A stretch of DNA of 64,000 nt from Pempheris klunzingeri (taxonomy: Eukaryota > Chordata > Actinopteri > Acropomatiformes > Pempheridae), in assembly GCF_042242105.1 (NCBI RefSeq), contig NC_092012.1, positions 20,617,043 to 20,681,042 of the forward strand, given 5' to 3'. Positions 12,901-23,790 of this stretch are shown one piece after another. How positions within the stretch are numbered: the stretch's first letter is position 1; each line of letters begins with the position of its first letter. Position numbers and translations under genes: made by a program. Below the pieces are notes generated by a model. The model saw only the letters and a program-made list of their open reading frames with translations. It ran no database searches and was not told the DNA's origin.

Positions 12901-13380
12901 ACCGTGCAGCCTTATCTGTCTCTCACCTCTCAACACAGCAGGAGCCAACGAGTAAACAACACATTATCCTACCGATGCTGTGTGCAACCGCTGGCATCCT
13001 CCAGAAACTCTGTGCAGGCAGGTGTGTTTCTAATTGGCTACGAGGCCTGTGACTATGCAAACAAGCAGAGAAGAGACAACACGTGGGCGTCACTTATGCA
13101 CTCATGGCTCAAGTTTTATCCATTTTCTACACCTCTGTAAATGTGTATTTTACTAAGCAGATATGGAGTGGTTCAAATAATGGGAAAGAGTGCACGTTTG
13201 CTCCCACTGTGCTGCTTTAAATGCTGAAGACAATGCTGAGCGTCTAGCTGGATCTCTGGAAACAGCTGACAGCACATGCAGGGACCCTGATGACAAATGG
13301 CAGATAGTGGCAGATAGGTTAGAGCTTTGTGATTTCACATCCCCTCTGATACATATCAGAGCCCTGCCCACGGTATGGAC
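9991..13380. other. Gene-free stretch upstream of rgs9bp
   Basis: No gene is recognised. About 10540-11010 is free of simple repeats and rich in homeodomain-type TAAT/ATTA words, which makes it a candidate conserved non-coding element (see findings). The remainder is ordinary AT-rich intergenic DNA. Confidence 0.5.
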
Positions 13381-14094
13381 ACATCAGCCAATGACGGGAC
13401 GCATTCGAACCAGACGTCTGTGTGAGCAAACCAATGGGAGCGCAACCACCGTGTTTCCCCGCCTGCGTGGCTCTATTTAGCGGGCACATGTGACCGCAGA
13501 AGGCGCTTACTGGTATTTAAACATCATCGATTGGGTGCTGAAGTGGACAGCTCCCCGCACAGATAAACAAACCACGGCACGATGGCTCCCTGATACGGAA
13601 GCTTTGAAGCCTCTTCTCTCTCTTTTTGAGCCTTCAGTAGGGATCCTCCATCCTCCCACCCATTAACGGACTGATTTTAAGCTGCAGACCAGAAAAGGCG
13701 GATGTTGTGACACCTGTAGCTCAGTGTGGATCTCAGTCTCATAGAACGGGAGGAGGGATTGTTTCACATCCAGTCAGCATCCGCCCTGCAGGAGAGCTGC
13801 TCCGGCGCTGTTTGATCTGGAGAGGGGGAGCGCAAAGGTATAACCTAAAGCCATTTACGGACGCATTAATTTCTAAGCCGCTCTCTGTGGCTGCTCGCAG
13901 ACAGGAAGGAGCATGGATAGAGAGGAATTTGCTCTGACTAGTGCGCTGAGGGGATTTGTAGAGCTGGGTGTGCTCCTGTAGAAACTAAGGACAGTGGCTA
14001 CAGCACCCTCACTGACTGCTCGCCATCTCTCTTCAAGCTCCTTTGGTTTATTTTGTCATATTTTTTGGAGTGGGGATCTTTTCCTTCATCAGTC
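13381..14094 (+). promoter_or_regulatory. Probable rgs9bp promoter and 5' untranslated region
   Basis: Just upstream of rgs9bp the sequence becomes richer in G+C and CpG than the preceding 10 kb. It contains an E-box (cacatgtg, about 13485-13492) and a MEF2-like ctatttag at about 13472-13479. There is no clear splice acceptor before the ATG, which fits an intronless gene. The transcription start is not identifiable by eye. Confidence 0.4.
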
Positions 14095-14835
14095 ATGGGG
14101 AAAGAGGAGTGCAAGACAATGCTGGATGCTTTGAACAAAGTCACCGCCTGCTACAGGCATTTGGTGATCGCCCTGGGGAGCACCTCGGACTCGCAGAACC
14201 TGCGAGAGGAGCTGAAGAGGACCCGCACGAAGGCCCAGGAGCTGGCCGTGGCCAACAGGACTAAACTGACCTCTCTGCTCAAAGACAAGACCATCAGCAA
14301 AGAGGACCGGGTCGAGTACGAGCGCCTATGGGTGCTGTTCTCCAGCAGCATGGAGCTCCTGGAGGTGGACATGAAAAGGTCCCTGGAGATAGGGCAGGAC
14401 TTCCCCCTCAAGGTGCCGACGAGACACCTCATCCAGACGGGCATGACCGGCAGCACCACCAGCGTGGCGGCCCGCGCCATGAGCGTGCAGAACATGAAGT
14501 ACGAGTCGGACAGCAACATCGACACGGCCGACCTGCGGGACCTGCAGTCCGAGATCTCCCAGATGAGCCAGATGATGGAGGAGATGGAGATGAAGGTGCA
14601 GGTGGCGCCGTGGGCCGTGGAGGCGAAGCAGGAGGCGGGCGCGGAGCTCAAGTCCAACATGAGTGTGGGAAATTCCTCCGTGGGTGTCATCTCCATCTGC
14701 GAGGAGGAGCCCAAAGAGGAGGTCGGGGGAGGCAGCAGGGATGCGGGCTTTGCGCCCATTTGCGCCGTGCTTGTGTTCTTCGTCATCGTCACGGTGGCCG
14801 TGGTTCTCGGATATTTGGTCATCAATATGTCCTGA
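14095..14835 (+). CDS. rgs9bp: Regulator of G-protein signalling 9-binding protein (R9AP)
   Basis: A 246-residue protein from one uninterrupted frame, starting [15 protein letters not shown]. The frame is open upstream to 14053, but the ATG at 14095 matches the recalled human start (MAREECK). Family blocks include the TACY(R/H)HL region, [31 protein letters not shown], and DLRDLQSEI...MEMKV. The N-terminal part is helical; residues about 219-242 form one hydrophobic segment ([20 protein letters not shown]) just before the end, giving a tail-anchored protein. The related R7BP lacks such a transmembrane anchor, so rgs9bp is the better call. In known family members, R9AP tethers RGS9-1/Gbeta5 to photoreceptor disc membranes and speeds GTP hydrolysis by transducin. 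The gene is followed by nudt19, as in tetrapods. Length is close to the human protein (about 235 residues). A teleost paralogue elsewhere cannot be excluded. Confidence 0.95.
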   Translation: MGKEECKTMLDALNKVTACYRHLVIALGSTSDSQNLREELKRTRTKAQELAVANRTKLTSLLKDKTISKEDRVEYERLWVLFSSSMELLEVDMKRSLEIGQDFPLKVPTRHLIQTGMTGSTTSVAARAMSVQNMKYESDSNIDTADLRDLQSEISQMSQMMEEMEMKVQVAPWAVEAKQEAGAELKSNMSVGNSSVGVISICEEEPKEEVGGGSRDAGFAPICAVLVFFVIVTVAVVLGYLVINMS

Positions 14836-15774
14836 ACTGGAAAACCAGCAGCCCCACGCTTATAGACACCCGGCCCGCGCGGCTGCCCACGGGAGCGTCA
14901 TTGAGGTTCAGAGCCAGCAGCTCCACACCAGAGAGAGAGAGAGAGAGGGGGGAGAGAGAGGGGAGAGAGAGGGAGCTTCTTAGAGGGTTTATGGGGATGA
15001 AAAAATTGTGGACACGCGAAGTTGTTAATCTTTCTCGGATCTGTGAATGTATTGGTGGAGTTGAAGAGTTGCACTAGATAAAACGTAGAACAATATAGCC
15101 AGTGTGTGTCATTGGGAGTAAATGGATGTCGGCCACAATTTGAGGTTACGTATTTTGAGGGGCCATGAGGTCGTGTATTTTTGGAAGAGGGAAAAAAAAA
15201 AAATTAAATTACGTGACAGTGTCTGGCCATCAGGATGATACAAACAACACGTAATCCAAGTGGATTAGTGGAAAAGCTCAAGCGTAAATGTAGCCTACTG
15301 TTAAGTATTCCCCCTTGATGTTCTGCTGATTGATGCTTTCAATTTATGGATTCAATCCAGCAAAGTCAGGATGTGTCCAAGCGTGCAAGAGACCATGTTA
15401 GTCGGACAAGTAGGGTCATGTGGTGCGGAGACTAATAGTCCAGCTCTTCACAATCACACCACACACAGGTTGGGTGTGGTCACATCAGCACAGTTCTGCA
15501 CTCTGTTCTAATACATCATATTGTGGTAGGCCTGCATCTTACTTCATTGCATTAAATCACAATGTGCTTCATGAGAGCCTTTGGGACCTGAGAGGTGTCC
15601 ACAGTCTTTTGATAATGCACCAGATCACTGTAAGCCTGTTCATGCTCCTTTTCAGGGTTTTTCTCGCAAAGTGTTGAATGTATATCTTGCAAACATGTGA
15701 ATAGAGGGTTTGTACATACAGACAGGCTACTGTGTCAGATGATGTACATACATAAGTATATTTATTATAATAAA
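14836..15774 (+). other. Probable rgs9bp 3' untranslated region
   Basis: The stretch from the stop codon to a canonical AATAAA at 15769-15774 has no other gene. A purine tract of GA and GGGA units lies at about 14930-14976. The poly(A) site is inferred from the hexamer only. Confidence 0.45.
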
Positions 15775-17813
15775 AGTTTGAAACACGCTTGAACATGTGC
15801 TTTTAGTCTGAAGAAAGGAGCTCCCGGGTGTCTTGTATGAGGCCTTTGAAGCTAAAAGCCAATGGTTTTTAGACGAGCAGAGTTTGCAACCAATGCAAAG
15901 CTTGACATACATCAGATGTACACATATGGAGAGGATTATCTTAGACGTAACCTCCTTGGGTTGGTTAAAATAGTGCTGGGTTTAAAATGGAAAGGAGACT
16001 AACAGCTGCTTTAACTCCCTAATGGTTTTAGTTGTAAGAGTCTTTGAATGCATTCCTGGAATAGTACGTTGCTGAACTGACGGCTGATGGCTGTCAGAGC
16101 CAAAGCCTCTACATGGGTGGCTGCTGGTTTGGGGTGTGGGGGGAGGGTGGGCAGTTGACTTCTGCCCTGTGAGAGGTTAGGGGCCTTCAAGAGATTTCGT
16201 GCAGACCAATTTGGATTGTTTGGGGGAATGTTAAATGAGATGCTATCAAAAGACTGGCAGCTGATATAATGTAGACGTCTTTCTGGGTAAAAATGTGAAC
16301 ATGATATAGAGAGTACATTAAAGAGCTACTATCAAACACAAGTGTTTAATCATCAATGCTGAGGTGTTACTGTAAGGAGACAGTTTCTCTCTTACTGATT
16401 CACAAGGATACATTGACGTCAGCTGGTTTGTCACTTACAGGCGGCACAGTGACCTCAGGATAAATAAATCCATGCCTGTTATCATCTACAGAACAGGTGC
16501 TGGAAACACGTTAGCAGTTCTTACTTATCATCATTTTATGAGGACATTTGTAAAACACTTTCTCTAATGTGAATTCTAATTTAAAAAAAGGAAGGTCTGC
16601 TGGATCTGCTCGCAGCTCAACAGTTTTACATCAAATGAGCTCTAAATTGACTCTAATGATCACCTCCCCCATTCTTGAGGAGGCTCTCTGATAATTGTAT
16701 ATGGTAAATAGACCCATGGCATTTAAAGACCACTCAGCCTTAATTGCAGGCTGTGGAAGTATAATAATGATTAATAATCTCAAAGGATCACATGTACTTG
16801 CAGCCACCCTCCTCCTCTGAGCGGAGGCCCGACTCCTTGTGGGAGAAATAAATTTGCATGCGACAAAACAAAATTGTTCTTATGTTAAAATAAACTGTGC
16901 AAAAATCTGCAACTTCAAAAGAATATTTAAAGTTGCAGATTAAGATAGTAATCATTTGGGACATTAAAAGTTTATTCAGCAGACTGCTTTAATGCCTTTT
17001 CCTCTGTCCCACTGCGTTTCTAGTCTGTCTACTCAGCCCCTCGAGGGTGGAAGCCTGTGGAGAGACATTAATGGAACATTGCTGAAAAAAATGCCAGATA
17101 ACTGCACTCCTAAAAGCACTGAGTCCGTGGTGCCGAGAATATTTTTTTGGCATATTTTTTGTATGCATGAAAATCAGTGGCATGCTTTGCTCACACTCCA
17201 TTAACAGCAGGCTCTCTTGTTTATCCTTGTTTTCATCTCACAGAGGCAGTGAGCTCTGCTAACAGTGAGTCACGAACCTCTTGAAATTCACAACAGACTT
17301 ACATTGTCATCCGGAAATCCAAAAATATAAAGGCGATTAATTAAACATGGAGAAAGGAAGGGAAGGGATTTAAATAGTGGAGGAGGAAAAGCCTCCCGAA
17401 ACGATGCACTTCAACATTTGGAAGTGGTGTTTCAGGAGGAGGAGGAATGTTCAAGCAAGTCTACTTTGATGCAACTTTGAGACTGTTTCAGGCACGTTAA
17501 AATGACTTTGTTTGCATTCTCTTTTACGCAAACTGCTTCTCAAAAAAGCCACAGCATCGTGGTTTTAATGCACACAGTATCTGTCTCATAGCATATAAAA
17601 ATGGGAAGCGTTACAGGTGAGTAAACAGCTTTTTCTTGTTGTTTAGAGGCTTTTTAATTTGTGCACATGCATCACACAGTCGTTGCTTCGCTCTGACTCT
17701 TGGAAACACATTAACAGACGGGTTCACAGAGATGTGAGCTGCACATTTGGCAGAGACGGACCTCTGCATCATCACCTCATCTGGATGAAGACGGTGGGTT
17801 TCCAAGGCTTTCG

Positions 17814-17827
17814 GTTGCCATAGAAAC
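17814..17827. promoter_or_regulatory. RFX X-box-like near-palindrome
   Basis: The sequence gttgccatagaaac resembles the RFX X-box GTNRCC(N0-3)RGYAAC with one mismatch in the second half-site. A ggtttcc half-match lies just upstream at 17797-17803. No gene start is evident beside it, so its role is unknown. Confidence 0.3.
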
Positions 17828-19048
17828 CCTCAGCGGACTCTCCACTGCAAACAGCACAGGCGGTTGAGCAGCGTTATTTCTGTTCACCCCATTTCTGCCA
17901 CCGCCATCCCACACACGCAGCACCGTAAAGCAGGAGATGTGGTGTGAGGACAGAGGAGGAAAATCACAGCACGCTCCTCCACGCTGGCAGACGGAGACGA
18001 GTCAGAAAGAGGAGAATCAGACTGTGCAGGGCCAAACCGGTTCAAGTATACCTCGTCATTTTAGAAGGAAATGTGTTACAAGCACCTGAATAAAACATTA
18101 TAATACAAACGTTTTTGATGTCAGAATCAATAGATTTAATGAGTGTACCCCCCCAGGTGAGGCATAATGGCCACAAATTGTGCTCTTTAAACATATATTA
18201 TATTATTCTATATTTTGTTTGCTTTAAGCCTTTATTATGCTATTCATTTTTAAAATTATAGTAACAAATTATTTTGATCTGAACACCAACACTGACATTA
18301 TGCCACCTAGATTGTTTAAAAAAAATAGATGCCCAGATTCTAAAAAGCAGAAGCCTGATTTACTAGCACTATAAGAAAATATAAACTCCTCCACTGAAGC
18401 AACAGTACGAGAACCGGGGAGTGTAAAATAGCATACAGAAAAAGTGGCCTTGGGTCGTCAGCCTTCTCCTGTCGAGCAGCACACACACAGTACCAACAGA
18501 TCTAAGGAACATCACATCCCTCCACTAGTTCTCCAAATCTGTCAAACAGTGGTTACTGGACAATCAAACGTGCTGTCATCATCTGAGCTAGTGGTCATGT
18601 CATTGTTTACCTGATGATTACATGATGTCAATTTATGAGCACAGTCGATTGACGATTGTGAAGGTCCATCTACAGTTACTCCATGTAAATTCAGCATGCG
18701 TCCTTTTTGGAGTGTGCATTGTGATTAAAGATGTGAAAATGTGTAAAGCACCCATTAGACTTGTTCTCACATCATCATCATCAGCACAAATCACTTAAAA
18801 AGCAGCGCGAGACAGCGAGAGTAAAAAGATCTAATTAATAATGAATAAACTGATCTGTTCAATAATAAATCAATTCCTAAATGGCAGACGCAGGGTACAA
18901 CCCACCTGACAGAGATTGTTTCTTAAGAGTTGTCAATTTGCCATGAAGGACACTGCTGTGAGCCGGGAAGACACCCACAGCAGAGAGGGTGGAAGCCCTG
19001 CAGAGCCTCCATCATTGACATACACACACACCTACTGAGAGGGATCAC

Positions 19049-19134
19049 CAGAACACACACACACACACACAGACACAGAGACACAGAGACACACACACAC
19101 ACACACAGAGACACACACACACACACACGCACAC
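19049..19134. repeat. (CA)n microsatellite with CAGAGA interruptions
   Basis: CA dinucleotide blocks separated by agacacagag-type units. Confidence 0.93.
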
Positions 19135-19724
19135 ACTATTAGCTGCAGGTGTTTTCTCTAAATCCCTTTGATATATTTGGTAGTCAGCCAGTTACTATGG
19201 TTACAAGCTAAATTTGTCCAAATAAGAGTTCCTAAATTATTTTCTTTATAGTGTGGAATAAACTGAAACAAAGACCAGGCCTTCCCAGGAAGCTCTACAA
19301 GGTAATGTTTGCATGTACATCTTTATTCTTAACATTTCACCATGCGTGGGCCACAGGGGTCCCCAGAAATGTTGGGCCCCCTGACAACAGACATAGCTAC
19401 GTTAAAATAAACAAAGATGACAAAGTCAGATTTAACATATAATGCAATATCTTTGTTAGAATTAACCCATTTCATAAGGAACACACTCTGTTAATCAAAC
19501 AAAAAACGCACAAATTGTGCCTGAAACCTGTTAAACCCTGTTTAGTTGGCCTCTTCACTTCACATGTGCTGGGAGTCCTGTACAGTAAGGCCATTAGCAA
19601 GCACCTTAATAGTCATTAATGCAGTCAATTAGAGACCTGGGGTGTTTCCCCAGAAAACAGTCCAGGCTGATCTTTGACAAGGACACAGTAAGCCTTAACT
19701 GGGAAAAGGACAGCTATAAATAGT

Positions 19725-19773
19725 AACAATACCAGTAAAAGCAGCTCCTTTAGCTGCTTTTACTGGTATTGTT
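19725..19773. repeat. Perfect 22-bp inverted repeat with 5-nt loop
   Basis: Arms 19725-19746 and 19752-19773 are exact reverse complements, with loop ccttt between them. Pairing stops at once on both outer sides. At 49 nt the hairpin is shorter than a typical animal pre-miRNA, and it lacks the short target duplication or long flanks of a recognisable MITE. Its function is unknown. Confidence 0.85.
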
Positions 19774-19979
19774 CATGCTGGCTTGCGGTCACACTGTTGT
19801 GGCTTAAGGCTGGACACACTTGGATTCACAGCAACACACATTTGGAGTGGTTCAACCTTTGGCGAGCTTTAAAGTTCACTCTGCTGACCAGCAGTAAGCT
19901 GTGCTGAGCTTCGACGAGACGAGAGCCGGAGACTCCGAAATGGAGGAGGGTGTCACAGCTTATTGGCTGTGTGAAACCA

Positions 19980-19985
19980 TTTATT
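19980..19985 (-). terminator. Candidate nudt19 polyadenylation signal
   Basis: AATAAA on the minus strand, about 340 nt downstream of the nudt19 stop codon. It is supported by the hexamer and position only. Confidence 0.35.
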
Positions 19986-20323
19986 TGATGTCCTCTGTCG
20001 GGGGAACAACTGTTCCACAAAAGAAACATGGTTTGCAGGAAGTTTTTGCTCACTGACTGTTCGCGCAGACAGCTCTTCAATAAAACAGAGCAGGAGAAAG
20101 AAAACAGATGGAAGCTTTGGGAGCTTTTTTGACTGACTAGCAGCTAGTTCACCAGCTGGCCCTTTTTCATAGATGAGCGAATGTCACTTCACTGTGTCAC
20201 TCGAATAGAACAGAGCTAACACTTGTGCTTTTCATACTGTTTCTGTAAATAATAACATTTCATGTCCTGTCTCAGCACATGTGCACAGAGGCGTCATAGA
20301 GCGTGGGCAGCATGTAGGCCCAG

Positions 20324-20529
20324 TCACAGCTGACTTTTTGAGGCATGTGGGAAGGCTTGCCCTACAACAGGGCGCAGGTGATTGTACTTGGGCGTGATGG
20401 TGACCTGTACAGTTGTAGTGTATGAATCAAAAATCAAAATGCGGTGCAGCCCAGAATCGTCCTGAGGATCCTCTGTGCTCTTATCCACATCAGCTCCTCC
20501 TGAAGTATCCAATGGGTAAAGTTTGTCAC
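20324..20529 (-). CDS. nudt19: nudt19 exon 3 with stop
   Basis: The acceptor is TTTCCAG|GTGACA. It encodes DKLYPLD..., an acidic linker, then HRILIFDSYTTTVQVTITPK and a terminal SKSQL before TGA at 20326-20324. Confidence 0.92.
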
Positions 20530-23500
20530 CTGGAAAGAGAACAGAGCTCATGAGAATAGCAGACAAGATGGAAACACACTAACATTACCCTCATGAGCTA
20601 GAATAAGAGAGAGTAACAGTAGCACATATCTGGGAAGCAGACGTGCTGTCAGCTGTGCAGCGGTGTTGTGTCAGCTGGAACAACCACTGAACAGCTTCCC
20701 ACAAAGGCAGCAGCAATTGTTAACTGGCACAAAAGCTAAATAAGAGCAGCAGTTGGAATCCAGCAATTGCTACTGAACTGTTTTTATCATGGCTAATTCT
20801 TGAAATGTCCTGGGTTTATTTTGTTTGTTATTATTTTCCAAAAAAATCTGTAACCTTGTGAGGCAGCTGAATTTTGTTGTTTTGAGATCACTGTAATGCT
20901 CCTGCTCCTCTTGTCAGGCTCCAGGCTATGTGCTTAAGGCTGAACTGGGCTGTGATTGGGACCAATCAGCGTAAGCTATGGGCGGGGTTTAGGTGTGACG
21001 ACAGTGAGGAGCATCTGTTCATTTAAAAACAACGATGGCAGCTCCTGATGAGGTCTGCCCAGGTGCTGCTGAGGAGAGGAGTTCTTACTGAAAGAAGGGC
21101 GAAGAACGGCACTTCTCTTCACAGGCTTCGTTCATCTGTTCGCAAGAAGTTGGCCTGGGTTAGACAGATGGCTCATCCAATCACCCGTTGTGTATTTTTC
21201 AATGCTTGACCGTTTAAAGTTAATAGTTTATCGGATATTAATTTCCACCGATGAGTCTCCTGATGGTTCTGTGTAACAAACCATCTGGTGCAACATGTGT
21301 TGCACCAACGAAATGACTAAAATCATCAATACAACATTAGTCACATTACTTGAACAGGAGTAATCATGGGTACTGTTTTCAGCAGCTGGTTTGTGTGACT
21401 TTCTTTCGTATAATAAAGCTGCACTAAATCTTTTATTTACTTAATGCTTCACTGCTGGTTTGGATGTGGGTCAGGTTGACAATCAGCACCTGGCAGCAAT
21501 GATATGCTGTGTCCATCGTTTAAGACAACGGGCTCCCACTGTTCACAGCCCTCTGTGGCACGCTGGCTGGAGAACCGGTGGAGGTCATTCAGCAAAGGGA
21601 AGTGGCACAAGCGGCCGAGCTCATAGAACTGTGGCGGGGCGATCCACAACTCCTGTGACTGGTAGCTCTGCAGGACTTCTGAGGGAGGGGACCACTGGGA
21701 CACAGAGAGAGAGAGAGAGAGAGGGAGGGAGAGTGATTAACAACTGTAAAAGTACTTTTTTCCCCTTTTCCTCTTTCTACAGTGATGATTGAACCAGGAC
21801 ACCTTCATGTCCACCCAAATGTTGGAAATCCTCAAACACGGAGTCATGTAACTTTTGCTTAGGCCGAAGCATAACCGTGCCAACTATTTCATTGTAATGC
21901 ATTTCTGCACCATCTCCAAGGTCAGATCAATTCTCTGTAGCTCGAACCTTGAGAAGTCATCCATGGCTTCATATCTTCCTATCTTGATTATTGCAGCTCA
22001 TTATATTTTGGTATCACTCAGTCTTGTTTATCCCGTCTCCAACTGGTTCAAAAATGCAGCAGCAAGAGTTTTTGACAAGGTCAACAAAAAGAGGACGCGT
22101 TATTCCCTCTCCTGCTTCCCCACACTGGCTGCCTGCAAAACACAGAGCGGATTTTAAAAACCTGATGTTTGTGTCCACAGTGTTAAATGTTCCCCTGGTT
22201 ATATTAGACAACTCCCCATGCCACACTATCAGAGAACTGAGGTCATCTGATCAAAGACTGTGTGTCTTGACATCCAGGACTAAGTGTTATGGGGACAGGG
22301 CCTTCCCTCTCCCTGCTCCAGAATTATTCACTTCCTCCCCCCATCTGGTACTCACCCACTGCTGACGACTTACAGAGTAGTCTTAAAACACACTTCTGCT
22401 CTCTAGCTTTTGACTGTCCCTGACCCAGCTCTGTGTCACTATGGGCGTCTGCTTTACTATCATTACTGTTTGTTTCCCTCTCTTGCATTAATCCCCTCTG
22501 TGTGTGTCATACAAGAGCAATATAAATAAAGTTGATTCGATCTGAACTACTGTCTTGAGTTATTACGGAGCCAATAGTTAGTGGCTCTCAGAGGAACAAG
22601 AGGAACACAATCTGTCTTCTTTTCACTGGACAACTGGTAACGTTAGCGAGAACACATTTGGCTGGACTCACCCAACCTGTGCCAAGTTTAAGCTCCTATT
22701 TAAACTCCTGTTGGCCGATTAAGCCCCTGATGATCACAAGGTTTAGTCAGTACACATTCTTATCCATTTATTTTATCTTTTTATTTTTTTATTTTATTTC
22801 CCTAAGTTCCATTTGATGTTCTCAAATCACCTGAAAGCGCACTATTTCCTTCTCATCCTGAAGAGTGTGTGGGACCTCCTGCAGGCAGCAGATGAAGAAC
22901 GCTGTGTCAAACCTCGTCCCACCGTATCGGCCTTTGGGAGTCAGCCAGTTGCCCCACTCGTGTAAAGCCCAGATGTTGGGCAGCACCTCCAGCTCTCTGC
23001 ACATCCTGATGAAGTTGGAGGGGTTTTGGTTGACCAGAGCTCTCCACTTGGTGAGTTCATTTCTGCACAGCCCCCCCGCTTTGGGCTGTAACAGTTCATC
23101 GGCGGCACCCCTGTCCTCCATGCGCTGTAACAAGCTCCCCTCCTCCAGCTTTGACACCACCAGGAGCACACCGGACTCCTCAAACGTCTCCCTCAAGGCG
23201 CAGATCCGGAAGGCGACCTCCCCCGGAATCGGGGAGCCCAGCTTCAGCCGGTCTGTGGCGAAGATCGGAGGTCTGGTCTCCGGCGGCTGTTTGACACTCC
23301 GCAACCCGAAATTAGGAGAGTTTCTGAAAGACTTAAAAATATCCAGCCACTCACTGGAGAAGTCCGAGGAGTCCACCAGGCCGCCGGGAAACACATACGC
23401 GTTGGGCATGAATCCGCTTTTGCTGCTTCGTTTAAGCAGTAAAACGTCGTAATCGAAGCAGGACTTGTGCGGCAGCTGTGACCGTCCGTGGCTGCTGCCC

Positions 23501-23598
23501 AGCGGTGTCCTTGATGCTAAAGTGTCCGCGCCGAGCTTGTGGCCTGCGGTTAAAATGAGAGTAGCCGCCTCCTTCCAGTGCCTCAGAGCGGTGTTCAT
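20324..23598 (-). CDS. nudt19: Nudix hydrolase 19, acyl-CoA/CoA diphosphatase (three exons)
   Basis: Joined exons 23598-22831, 21694-21490 and 20529-20324 give 392 residues. The Nudix signature is split, as the family is known to be: FPGG at residues 70-73, then about 60 residues, then RETFEESGV at 136-144 (canonical REUXEEXGU end). A normal Nudix box has only about 14 residues there, so the insertion is near 48. Other family blocks are DVLLLKRS, GEVAFRICALRE, IWALHEWGNWLTP, RFDTAFFICCL and WIAPPQFYE. NUDT19 (RP2p) is a peroxisomal enzyme that hydrolyses CoA and acyl-CoAs to 3',5'-ADP and phosphopantetheine products. The protein ends Ser-Gln-Leu, a PTS1-like tripeptide with an unusual middle residue; human ends Ser-His-Leu (recalled). 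The gene is on the strand opposite to both neighbours. Confidence 0.93.
20925..21215 (+). repeat. Decayed dispersed repeat with coding-like core, in nudt19 intron 2
   Basis: It shares an ordered set of blocks with 33690-33985 (minus strand): gtgtgac, acaac(g/a)atggc(a/t)gctcct, and gaaag-aag followed by ggcacttctc. The second copy keeps a longer reading frame around the same ATG. Family unknown; see findings. Confidence 0.5.
21490..21694 (-). CDS. nudt19: nudt19 exon 2
   Basis: The acceptor is CCCAG|TGGTCC and the donor CCAG|GTGCTG, phase 1 out. It encodes WSPPSE...LWIAPPQFYELGRL...ISLLPG, matching the middle-to-late part of the family protein. Confidence 0.92.
21703..21735. repeat. GA-rich tract beside nudt19 exon 2
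   Basis: The tract is agagagagaga followed by gggagggaga. On the gene strand it forms a pyrimidine tract ending about 8 nt upstream of the exon 2 acceptor, so it probably doubles as the polypyrimidine tract of that acceptor. Confidence 0.7.
21850..22540 (+). mobile_element. Decayed non-LTR retrotransposon (LINE) 3' part in nudt19 intron 1
   Basis: Across two broken frames one reads segments typical of the C-terminal reverse-transcriptase region of L2/CR1-like fish LINEs: ISKVRSILC..., then KNAAARVFDKVNKKRTR, then FKNLMFVSTVLN, ELRSSDQRLCVLTSRTKCYGDRAF and PAPELF. The 3' end is a tail of ataaataaagttgatt near 22520-22540. Stops and frameshifts show it is dead and 5'-truncated. It is antisense to nudt19. 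Confidence 0.8.
22831..23598 (-). CDS. nudt19: nudt19 exon 1 (residues 1-256)
   Basis: ATG at 23598 begins MNTALRHWKEAATLILTAG, matching the recalled human N-terminal pattern W+.AA.I.L.AG. The donor is CAG|GTGATT, phase 0. The frame continues only two codons into the intron. This exon carries the whole Nudix fold core. Confidence 0.93.
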
Positions 23599-23790
23599 CC
23601 TAAAACCGTCCCTGTGTTGTCTTAATTCTCACTCAGTGTCTCTGAAAGTTACATTCAGAGGGTGTTCAACAAGCTACCTGCAGACATTTGTTGTGGTGGA
23701 AGTGACGTATCAGGAAGGACCCGAGCACTTCCGCTCCGGGCTGCTGTCGCCCCCTGCAGGCGGAGAGCTGCAGCTTCTGCAGAGACAGCT
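23599..23790 (-). promoter_or_regulatory. Probable nudt19 promoter
   Basis: Upstream of the nudt19 ATG lie a CRE-like tgacgta (23703-23709), an ETS-type element (cacttccgc at 23726-23734, GCGGAAGTG on the gene strand) and a GC-rich CTCF-like word (23747-23760). These fit a CpG-type housekeeping promoter. No TATA box is seen. Confidence 0.5.
23747..23760 (-). promoter_or_regulatory. Candidate CTCF-type site
   Basis: On the minus strand cctgcagggggcga matches the CTCF core CCASYAGRKGGCRS except at positions 3 and 14. Confidence 0.3.

Larger units (their letters stand above)
15775..19979. other. Intergenic stretch between rgs9bp and nudt19
   Basis: No gene is recognised. It holds a possible conserved element near 16620-16800, an X-box-like palindrome at 17814-17827, a CA microsatellite at 19049-19134, and the perfect hairpin at 19725-19773. 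Confidence 0.55.

Noticed and set aside
14151-14825. 224-codon frame antisense to rgs9bp
   Set aside because: Shadow of the GC-rich rgs9bp coding strand; no independent family features.
14328-15077. 249-codon frame overlapping rgs9bp in another frame
   Set aside because: It is a second-frame shadow of rgs9bp running into the GA-rich tract; composition is Gly/Arg/His-rich junk.
19725-19773. Calling the hairpin a microRNA gene
   Set aside because: The stem is only 22 bp and perfectly paired, without the longer imperfect stem and flanks of metazoan pri-miRNA; expression data would be needed.
22865-23452. 195-codon frame antisense to nudt19 exon 1
   Set aside because: Shadow of the nudt19 exon; no family features.
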